Source of the DNA: Dactylonectria macrodidyma
Lineage: Eukaryota > Ascomycota > Sordariomycetes > Hypocreales > Nectriaceae
Length of the DNA stretch: 64,000 nucleotides
Assembly (NCBI GenBank): GCA_020744425.1
Contig: JAGMUV010000011.1
Location: 930,001 to 994,000, forward strand
Direction: 5' to 3'
The position numbers were made by a program, and so were the translations under genes. The notes under the pieces are model-generated. The model ran no database searches. It was not told the origin of the DNA and saw only the letters and a list, made by a program, of their open reading frames with translations. This document shows positions 55,218 through 64,000 of this stretch, one piece after another. Positions within the stretch are counted from its first letter, which is position 1; every line of letters starts with the position of its first letter.

Positions 55218-56977
55218 TCACACCTTCTTCCCCAACAACCTCCTCAACTCCGCCTCCCCCCTCTCACAATCCCGCTCAACAGCAACCGCCCTCCCCTCGC
55301 GCACCTTCATCTGCACCACCAACCCCTCACGCGGCTTCATCATCAGCCCGCCCTCAAACCCACCCTCAACACTCAAATCCGTCCCCGCGGGCACACTCAT
55401 ATCAAGCGCCCACACAGCCTTGGCCACGACGGTCAGCAGCGCCTGCACGGTGTACTGCTCGCCGAGGCACTTGCGGCGGCCGGCGCCGAAGACCCACGTG
55501 CTCCGCAGCTTCTCGTCCGTGTGCGCCTCCGGGTCGGCGTACCGCGACGGGTCGAAGCGGTCCGGGTCCCGGTGCGTCGCCGGGTCGTGCAGCAGCCCGT
55601 ACGCGTTGACGACGATGTTGGTGCCCTGCGGGATCACGTACCCCTTGTACGTGTCGTCCGACTCGGCGACGTGCGGCAAGCCTAGCGGCGTTGATGGTCT
55701 CCATCGAAGCATCTGTGAAAGACGTACGCAATGCGCCTCGTCAGCTTCCATGTCTCCACAAGTTCGTCCACTCACAACTCTCACAACAACCCCCCAAGAG
55801 GTTGAACCCCCAACTCAAGTACATAATAGTACTCAATTCAGTGAGTCCAAAGGGGCTGTTCACTCACCTCCATCAAACACGCCTTCAAATACGGCAACTT
55901 GGCAACGTCCTCTACGCTAGGCACCTTCCCCTGAAGCACATCCTCCATCTCCTCCCTAGCCTTCGCCAACACATCCGGGTGTGCAGCCATGGCCACGACG
56001 AAGTTCAACACAGCAGCACTCGACGTATCGAACGCCGCGTCCAACAGCCCTCCAGACAGCCACTTCAGCTCGTTGTCCGACATATCCTCGTCCATCAGCC
56101 GCTCCATGACGCACACATACTCACCAGCCATTCCGCCCTCCCGTCGCCTATCCCGCGCCGCCTTGGCCCTGGCCACCAACTCACCATAGAAACTGTCTTG
56201 GTGCTCCCGCACAAACTTGGCGTCTCGCTTCCACTTGGCCCACCGCGCCGGCACCCATCGCAGTGGGATGATAAAGTCCACCGGTGGCGTCCTGCCCGGC
56301 TCCAAGAGGCCCGTCAGCAGCTTCTGCCGGTAAAAGTACGTCCGGAGCAGCCCCGGGCTGATGTCGGCCTGTCCGCTCAGCGCCACAAGCGGCGTGCTCA
56401 GCGCCCACACCCGCAAGAGCTCCGTGAAGTCGCCCGGCCTGTCGACGAGGCCCTTGACGCAGCGAGAACTCATGGCGTCGATGATGGGGCCTAAGCTGTC
56501 GATGCCCTGCTGGCTGAGGAACCACCTCGCGGGCCGCTTCCACCGCTTCAGCAGCCGGTCGTTGCGCTGAAACAGCAAAATCTGGCCGACTTCTGGGTCC
56601 CAAACGTGGTTCAGCGCAATGTAGTTGAAGGGCCGCCCCGCGTACAAGTGCCCGCGGCGGTCGTACAGCTCGCGGATATCGGCCGGGTCCTGCAGGACGA
56701 CGAGGTTGAGCGGGCCGGCCTTGAGCCCGACGATGGGCCCGTACTGCTTGGTCCACTCAGCGAACGTTACGTACGACTTAACCAGCGGGATGGACGCGAG
56801 GTTGCCCAGGAGCGGCAGCCCGCGCGGGCCCGGTGGGAAGTTCTTCGGTCGGCGGGTCGCGATATGCACCTGGAGGACGAGGAAGGCGACGAGGAGCACG
56901 CACAATGCGAGGGCGGCCCCGGACCACGTTAGATCCAGGGCTGTCGATGTTTTGTGCCACGGCTTCTGGCTCGTCAT
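55218..56977 (-). CDS. Cytochrome P450 (microsomal class, CYP group I type)
   Basis: Exon 1 is 56977-55868 and exon 2 is 55712-55218, with a 155-bp intron (GTGAGT donor, CACAG acceptor); 534 aa, a normal P450 length. An N-terminal membrane anchor (about 20-40) is followed by the Pro-rich hinge FPPGPRGLPLLGN. The I-helix is LDAAFDTSS (313-320), the K-helix ExxR is E370-M-L-R373 and is split exactly by the intron, the PERF-like motif is DRFDPSRY (421-428), and the heme loop is FGAGRRKCLG with Cys452 as ligand. Everything for activity is present. It resembles the O-methylsterigmatocystin-oxidoreductase-like annotation group of fungal P450s; substrate unknown. No polyketide or peptide synthase is nearby in this window. 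Confidence 0.92.
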
Positions 56978-58349
56978 GGTGATATGTCAACGCAGCAGCG
57001 CAGGAAAACAAGGAGGAGGAGTCGAAGGTTGGGATGGGATGTCAGACGAGAAGCGAGGGAAACCAAGCAATATCAAAAAGAGAAGAGAACGGGACTATGC
57101 ACCTATACCTTCTCCTGCTGATATACGCACCTTCAGAGACCCTCCCCAACACCACTTGCTGCCGAGGAGGCCGAATACGCCCAGTCGCCCAGTCACAACC
57201 AGCCGTCATCTCAGCCTGCACGCGCGACTGGACGAAGATAACGTCTCACAGCGTCTCATATGCTGCATGGCGCATTGTTTCCTGACATCAGCAAACGCCA
57301 TGGTGATCCTCTGCCAGGGTCGTTGCGTCCAGTTTCGTCCCCGTCCACCATCTCGGCTCCCGAACGACAGCCATATCGCATGACAGCACACCAAACACAG
57401 CCCCCAATATCACATCGCCCAATCCGGCCTTCTCTCTACCGAAACACCATCCAACTCCTTTCACGTCACCCGGTCACCCATTCGCGGTCCAAACCCGCTC
57501 CCCGTCATTCACGGGAAATTTCAGAATCGAGCCTCAACAAGCAGCGCCCATGTCTATTGGCATCTGGATCGGGAGGCTTCTATTTCTGGCTCTGACGACA
57601 CATCCCTATTACCTCGCTCACCCACCACTCATCCAATGATGAAAATCCCTAGGTAGGAAGGTCAGTAAGTATTACACCTCACTCTTCGGAATACGAGTTA
57701 CATGTTTCACTAACCTGGACAGCCTCCGGCGACGAAAAGATTTCTACTCCGCCATACGCCATTGTTGCACAATGGCGTCAAATACATCTCGACCTAGAGC
57801 CACCCACTAGTCATCTCCACGGCCAATGGGCGTCAAGCCATCGTCTCACTTGGGTAAAAGGCATACGCGGCACGGCACTCGATGTTGAACATAAACTGAC
57901 TTTCTTCTTATGGCTGTTTCTTCCAAAAGTTGCCTCACCAAAAAGATACCAAATAATCCAAAGGAACTGGGCAGCTCTTTGTCAACCAGAGCCTGCCACC
58001 TGACTGCAACAAATCTAGCTCTAGGGAATGGACGGCCTTACGGCCATTACCTCCACCCTCTGTCTGTACGTATTTTGCTTTCCCCTTATTCTGAAACCCG
58101 ACATCCCGGGCCAGTTCGCCTGATTTCCCCAGTCGCATAGAAAAAAATATTCACAGAGAAAGACGACATTACATACAAGGATCCAGACACGCCGGTCTGA
58201 GAGCCTCCTCATCAGAATGCAAACCCGCAATAAATGCTATATGACACCAATGGACGATCAGAAAAAAGACACGGCGGCGAACATGAGCATGGGTAAATAC
58301 ACTGCTGCTCGTCACGCACAGACGCGCCTTTGCTCTCAGCTTGGGCATG
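56978..58349. other. Intergenic between P450 5' end and Utr2-like 3' end
   Basis: 1.4 kb containing the P450 promoter and the 3' UTR of the Utr2-like gene (on the same strand as the P450). ORFs on both strands are small and unconvincing. Confidence 0.55.
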
Positions 58350-59851
58350 TTATAGCCAAAACAGAGCGCCGCCAGCAATGATGATAGCCAGAGCACTGGC
58401 GCTGGTCTTCGTGCTACCGCTCTTTCCGTTGCTACTGGAGCTGTCGGAGCTAGAGCTGCTGTCGTCATTGCTGCCACACTCCTGGTTGAAGCTGGATGTG
58501 TCACAGTTGGAGGTATCGGCTTGGTCAGAGCTTGAGCTCGAGTCGGAGCTTGACGAGTCAGACGAGGAGTCGTCAGAGCTTGAGTCGGAGCTAGAATCGT
58601 CGCTTGAGGAGTCGCCGCTGTGGTCGTCGCCGGCGCTGTTGGTGCCGCCACCGGGGATAGAGCTAATCTCCGTCTCCTCCTCATCGTCGGCCGAAGAAGT
58701 CTTGGAAGACTTGGCGGATGAGGTCTTGGAGGAGGTGGCCTTCTTCTTGCCCTTATCCATGTCGGTACCGGTGCCCTGGAGCGAGGCGAGGATGTGGTCC
58801 TTGTCACTGTCTATGACGGTGTTGTTTGTGCCGGCGTAGTCGTTGTAGTAGTAGCTCTTGTTCTTGTTGGTACCAGGGGGGGAGTCGGCGTTGTAGCACT
58901 CAATCTCGACTTCGGAGACAGTGGCGAAGTAGTAACCATAGTTCTTGATGTCCTGGTGGTCCCAGTTGATCTCGCCACCAGCCCAATCGATGGTACCCTT
59001 GGCGTTGCTGGCCAGGCCACCGGGCCAGAGCGACAGCTGGACACGAGCAGGGGTCTGAGGGAAGTCGAAGTTCTTGGTCGTGGCGTTCCAGGTGTCAGCC
59101 TTGTTTTGGGTGCGGCCGATCTCGCCGTCGATGAGCCACTCAATCTTATCGGGAGTCCAGCGGACTTCATACTCATGAAAGTTGTTGAAGGTGTCCGAGA
59201 CGCTGATGTTGGCAGAGTTCTCGTAATCCGGAATACCTTGGAAGTAGAAGTTGGTCTGGGCAGTGTCGAGATCAACACCAACGAACTCGTAGTCGATCTC
59301 GTCCTTGACGTCGGAGAACAGAATGAAAGCAGTCACGACACCGGCACCGCGGCTGGTCTTGAACTTGGCCTTGACATTGCCATACCACATGTACACGGTC
59401 GACGACAGAACGGTGCCGACGCTGTCCTTGGGCATGGTCAGGAGGAGGTTGTTGTTGAAGATGAGGGGTTCTCCCTGGGCGACCCAGTCGGCCTTGGAAG
59501 CATCACCCAAGTAGTCGCCAATATCAGACACACGATCGAGCGAGTTCATCTTCATGGTACGGTCCTCGCAGACGGGAGCGGGAACACAAGAGTCGAGGGA
59601 GAATGAGGACTTGGGATCGCAACCGCCGAGGCAGTATGCGCCAACACCACACGCACCATAGGCTAAGAAAGAGCATGTCAGTCAATGGTCGTCCGTCCAT
59701 AGCGCATTAGGATCAGGATTGAAGGGGTAGACATACTGGAGCAGCAGGGAGCGGACTCGGGGCACTTGTTATTGTTGTTGCACACGACTTCATCCGCAGC
59801 CGCAACTGAGCCGATGCCAATGAAGGCGGCCAAGGCAAGTGATCGCAACAT
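58350..59851 (-). CDS. UTR2: Utr2/Crh-family GPI-anchored chitin-glucan transglycosylase
   Basis: Cell-wall enzyme that transfers chitin chains onto beta-glucan. Exon 1 is 59851-59737 and exon 2 is 59662-58350; a 74-bp intron (GTATGT donor, TTCTTAG acceptor) joins APCCS to YGACGVGAYC in frame, giving 475 aa. A signal peptide (1-18, ending SVAAA) is followed by a CBM18-like chitin-binding module, with cysteines in CNNNNKCPESAPCCS and YGACGVGAYCLGGC. A GH16 domain follows with catalytic pattern DEIDYEF (Glu160, Asp162, Glu164). A Ser/Asp-rich acidic stalk leads to a short C-terminal hydrophobic segment (ALAIIIAGGALFWL), the GPI-anchor signal. The CBM18 marks the Utr2 (Crh2) rather than Crh1 group. 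The intron separates the two halves of the chitin-binding module. Confidence 0.93.
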
Positions 59852-61515
59852 TATGAATATGATTGAGTAGGTTATCCTCGAAGACAAAAATTAGGTGCCG
59901 GGTTGAGGGCGAAATGATATATCGACAACGAAAAACGACGAGGTCGGGTGAGACTCAAACAGGCGAGGTTCAAGGCGTCGAGATTATGCAATGAATACCA
60001 AGTATTAAAAGTAAGTTTTCGGAAAGCAGGACCTGAGAACGTGCGAAACCCAAGAAAGCGAATGAACCAGGGGTCGGATGGTCGCGGTGTCGTGCGATGT
60101 GATGCCGCGCGGATGGGGAAGTCGTCGATCACGTAGCTGTGACGGCGAGTGAATGAAAACAGATGAACAATCAACCCAAAAAGAGCCGAGGCAGGGCGGT
60201 GCGAGTGAGTTCGGTCTGTTTATTTTGGAAGGACCTAGGGAAGCTGGAATGCGGGTGTCGAGGGAACAAAAAAACGGCGGCGCGTCAATTGTGATTCGAA
60301 GATCCCAGATAAGCCACACAAAGAGACGTGGATCCTGAGTCTCCAGCAAACACCGAATGACAAAAAAGGACCGAGTTTGAAATCAAGCACGGAAAGATCA
60401 AATCCTCGAGACGGTCGATGATGGTCGGACGGGAGTCAGTCGATGGTGAGTAATGGGCGAGAGCGAGCGTGTGGTGTACGGAAAGTGGCCGGATTTCCCC
60501 CTTGTCGAGCGACTTCCTTTTCCTCTGAGCGAGCCGAGGGAAGGGAAAATTCTCTTTTGTGGACGGGAGTACCAATAATAATATAGAAAGATATTACTAT
60601 AAAAAGCCAGAAATCAGACGGGGAAGATTAACGATGGTGATTGAATATTAGGAGTAGAGCACGCCCAGAAACGACTGACGGGGTGAGGTGAGAGGGGGAT
60701 GGGGGTTTAGGCGCGGTTGAGGGAGATTGCCAAAGGAGAAGGAGAAGAAGAGGAGGAGAAGAGCGTCCGTACCTGTCCTAAGGTGGGTGAGCTCTTTCCC
60801 AAGACGGTATAGAGTTGGTTCGCCCGCAAAACCCACACGAGCCCACGAACCCACTTGCGGTCCGTCCTCAAAGCTGGACTGACTCCTCTGTCTCTTGCTG
60901 GGGGAGGGAAGGGGGGGGAGACCTAGGGGCCCATCGGCATCAGACCAAAAGAAGCCACAGGGCTACCAGGAGCAAGGACCGAAAAGGAGGGCAAAGAAAA
61001 TCCCAGAGCGAGAACCAGGCAAAAGACTGGAGACCCGGGATTAGGAGGGCTCGGTCTGGCCAATGGCGGCCCCTTGCGCGCATCCATGGTGGTGGGTAAT
61101 GATGCGTATCTCTCGCCAAAGGGTGCCCGGCCTACTGCCTGAACTTGGGCTGAGTCGAGTTAGCCGTGTTCGTAACATGGAGAAAGAAGGACCGGGAAGG
61201 AAAAACCGAAGAAGCCACTGACCCCAAGCCATGGGCACGCCTGGCGCGGTCGGTTTTGGGGGTGTGCGGGAAATAAGGCATCTTCCTCCTCAGTCCCTAG
61301 TTTCTGCCCATTTCCTTGCGCAGGTATTTGCCACGAGGCCAGTAGAGTGAGGAGGAGGAGGAAGGGATTTGCGAAAAAGAGCACGGTCCAGAAGAAGTCC
61401 CTCGGTTGCATTATCCGTGGTCACTTTTCCCGCGTGGTTATGTCTCGGAGCGAAATGAGAGGTAGCGGCTCCTTACCGAAATGGGATTCCCCATCCGCCC
61501 GCACCACATGATATG

Positions 61516-61535
61516 GATCAGGATCAGGATCAGGT
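61516..61535. repeat. ATCAGG hexanucleotide repeat
   Basis: About three and a half copies (GGATCA register) in non-coding sequence. Confidence 0.7.
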
Positions 61536-62063
61536 AGAATGGAGTGCATACGAAGTACGACATTGACACAAAACTAGGTACCATGGACAACAATTCAGGG
61601 CGGTATTGATCCAGGGTTTGTGCACTACACACGCGCACGCACAGGTACCAGAAAAACAACAACCGAATAATTCCCAATGGCGCATCATCCTAAATTGCCT
61701 GGATAGCTTCCCTATTACCGTGCGTAGCCGCGAGCTGCCAGATCGGTTCCTATGCAGCTAGACTCAGTGCAACGCGAGCCATTGCAGATTGCGTGGCGCC
61801 CTCACCCGTCCACCAAGTGCAAGCCACAACGCCGCCATCAACCAACCCGTCCCTTTCTGCATCCCCCCCCAATCACCGCATCTGGCCATTCATACTGAGG
61901 ACCACATTCAGCCCTCACACTACAAATTCGATCCCGACCCAACCGACGGGGCCGGCGGTCACGGCGCCCGGTAGAATCCCTTAGCGAGAAGGCTGAGCAA
62001 GCGCTCCCTCCCCCCTTTCTTGCAACCTCCCTTGTTTGCCTTAGCTCCTATTCGCCAGAGCCA

Positions 62064-62092
62064 GCACACCACGGCACACCACGGCACACCAC
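62064..62092. repeat. GCACACCACG decanucleotide repeat
   Basis: Three tandem copies of GCACACCACG (the third truncated) in non-coding sequence. Confidence 0.75.
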
Positions 62093-63953
62093 AGGCGTCT
62101 GTCAAACATCCATACGATGTGATGCGACCCGCCCTACAAGCATCCATCTCCAAGTTGTCGAATCAAACTCATCGAGATCCACGTGTAGGTCGTGTTGAGA
62201 GGCTTTTTCGACAGCTCACATCACCCTCGAAGCAGCTTCAGATATCATCAATTCCTTAAATGATTCAGTTCTGCGCCCAAGTATTCATTCCAATTCATCA
62301 TGATCGCAATAATGCTGTCCACTGCGCCGTATCTATGGCAAAATGCGCAAACAAGCAATTCACAAACACGATATGCATCCAGATCCATCGCCTCTCTTCC
62401 CTAGGTGTCGCGTGACTAGCCCCATATCCAGCAAGCCATGGGCCTGATGCTGTCCAAGCTCCCCACGGTAAACTCAGAAAGCTTATCGCCATGAGAGCGA
62501 CCAAGCGGCTCCATTAAACGCCTAGGTTGACAGGAAACTTTCCATGTCGGATTTCTCAGTGTGCGATTCCGTTGGAGTCTTGTTCATTCACTTCTTACCA
62601 ACATTAGCCACATTACTATGGACGCCCGAAAATCTCATTATCCAATCCGAACATGACCATGACGACCTTATGCTTTTCATCAGCGCCACCTTCGCACAAA
62701 ACCAACCAACGAGGAACCACATTCGGAGAATTTGTATACAGTATTCGAGCAGGCCAAATACCGTAGCCTTCAATCATATGTTCTCTCGTTCCAATATGCA
62801 AATGAAATCGACTGTGGTGAACTATAATCGAAACACGAATTTCGCCCATCTGCTATAGGGTAGGCTGACTAGAAATAGTTCAATATTGAGTTTAAGGATT
62901 GACATACTCAATGTTGAATTTTCGACTGTGACATGATAACATGGTGCATATAATCGACAGATACAGCAATTGGAATAGTCTCATCCTTCATATCCCGATC
63001 CACGCCGAAATACTTGCTTCAGGGGTCGGCGATGATTTAAAAAGTCTGCATGTATTGCGTATTTTTGCGCAAGATGTCCCCTTCCACCTCTACTGAACGT
63101 ACATGTACACTCAAGTAAGGGTCTGGTGCATACGATACATGCAGCAACCTTATAGAGACCCAAAGTCTCATGTACGCCGCGTACTCTTGCCGGTACATGA
63201 TCAAGGTATAACGCAAAGTAATGCTCGCCCGCGACATCTCGACACCCCACCAGCCCTTAACATTCCATAGTACATTCACGGTCGTTGACTTATACTCCAG
63301 AGCCTCTACAATTACTTTGCAGCGCAACAAGACAAACCAAGCGTTTGGGGTATAACTATCACCGAACCTAATTCGAACAGTCTCCCCTCCCTCCCATCCA
63401 AGAAAGAAAAGAAAGATGGGTGACTATAAAAATGACAAGCCCGTCGTCTCTCGCTCCGGGCCCCGTTTCGCAACGGTTCGCCCCCGCATCTCACCTAGGC
63501 AATTACAACAATGATTTCCAAACACTGGCACCCGAAACCACACCTGGTCAATCGACCATTCCATCATCTCCCGCTGCAATTTATCCCATGGCTACAACGA
63601 GCCACCCTTCCATCCTCCCATCGACCGCTCACATCAAACAATACCGTGTTCCAGTTGAATCCCACCAGGCTCCGCAGGTAACCCATATTAGAGTTCCCCT
63701 GCAACGATTGTCCATAGTCCATCCTAGTCACATCGTGCAGGATGCCAGTCGTCGTTATCAAAGCTTCCCGTCCCAAAAAGTAGTAGAAAATCCGGTTAGA
63801 CCCATTCCTCCATATGCCTCGTCATCGAAAGGAGAAGAGAAACGGGGAGGGAATAAAATTAAACAAGTTCCAAAGTGAAGAGGATAAATAAGAACGCCGA
63901 CAGCTCACTTCCCCAAAACGTTTTTTTGTACTTTTCGCAGGTTTTCGTGACAC

Positions 63954-64000
63954 TCAGTCGGCATTCATGGCGTCATAGGTCGCGAACGCGGGCAGCTTAG
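63954..64000 (-). CDS. Possible C-terminus of a gene extending beyond the window
   Basis: The minus strand reads KLPAFATYDAMNAD and then TGA (63956-63954) in an open frame to the window edge, with codon use like the neighbours. It may be the last exon of a gene to the right. Too short for identification. Confidence 0.3.
   Translation of the reverse strand, partial: KLPAFATYDAMNAD

Larger units (their letters stand above)
59852..63953. other. 4-kb gene-poor region at the right
   Basis: Promoter side of the Utr2-like gene, then no credible gene. It contains an ATCAGG repeat (61516-61535), a 10-bp tandem (62064-62092), and AT-rich sequence between about 62500 and 63350. A 148-codon ORF at 63432-63878 was considered and not accepted. 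Confidence 0.5.

Noticed and set aside
58794..59606. 270-codon plus-strand ORF
   Set aside because: Antisense shadow of the Utr2-like gene.
48178..59851. A conventional secondary-metabolite gene cluster
   Set aside because: A P450 and small oxidoreductase/hydrolase genes are present, but no polyketide synthase, peptide synthetase, terpene cyclase, transporter or pathway regulator is visible in the window.
63432..63878. 148-codon plus-strand ORF (MTSPSSLAPGPVS start)
   Set aside because: Pro/Ser/His-rich with no domain, opposite the likely 3' UTR of an adjacent minus-strand gene; no splice or promoter support.

Overview
This is a nuclear chromosome segment of a filamentous ascomycete (Pezizomycotina, most likely a Sordariomycete). 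The evidence is short introns (about 50-150 bp) with GTAAGT/GTACGT-like donors and CTAAC-like branch points, GC-rich coding sequence, polypyrimidine leaders, and hallmark fungal proteins: the chitin-synthase chaperone Chs7, a GPI-anchored Crh/Utr2 cell-wall transglycosylase, a DUF3716 protein and a P450. I see no bacterial operons, CRISPR array, recognisable tRNA/rRNA gene or intact transposon.

Layout. 1-10.9 kb is a large gene-poor stretch with minisatellites. 10.9-13.1 kb holds a Clg1/Pho80-type cyclin (+) and 15.1-16.1 kb holds CHS7 (+). 16.1-21.1 kb is another gene-poor stretch. 21.1-24.0 kb is a 940-aa DUF3716 protein (+), convergent with a Dpb11/Rad4/TopBP1 four-BRCT scaffold (-, 25.0-27.6 kb). 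Divergent from the latter is DCN1 (+, 28.8-31.1 kb), the cullin neddylation co-E3, which has a 1-kb intron. Mitochondrial ribosomal protein bS6m (-) and an NDUFAF6-like complex I assembly factor (-) follow, the latter head-to-head with RAD5 (+, 34.4-37.9 kb). Three fungal proteins of unknown function lie at 38.8-42.0 kb: one very basic, two with a single membrane span. 42.0-46.7 kb is gene-poor and looks decayed, with an orphan AAA-ATPase-like exon and a run of frame-broken ORFs. 46.7-59.9 kb carries accessory or metabolic genes: a kinase-fold protein ending in a 28-bp tandem repeat, a secreted lactonase-type beta-propeller, an acyl-protein-thioesterase-like hydrolase, an NAD(P)-binding protein, a P450 and the Utr2-like enzyme. 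59.9-64 kb is essentially empty, with a possible C-terminus of a minus-strand gene at the right edge.

How the genes relate. Three genome-maintenance or ubiquitin-pathway genes (DPB11, DCN1, RAD5) sit within 13 kb. The two divergent promoters that serve DPB11 and RAD5 both contain a CRE-like TGACGTC and clustered CGCG (MCB/SCB-like) elements, which suggests S-phase or damage-linked expression. CHS7 and the Utr2-like enzyme both act in chitin and cell-wall construction but are 43 kb apart. I did not find a convincing new multi-gene system. The most unusual signals are the ten-unit 11-bp array at 5.6 kb, the 28-bp array that forms the end of the kinase-fold gene, the orphan AAA-like exon, the upstream overlapping ORF of DPB11 and the long DCN1 intron. 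Exon borders were read by eye from splice signals and frame continuity; no alignment or transcript data were available.
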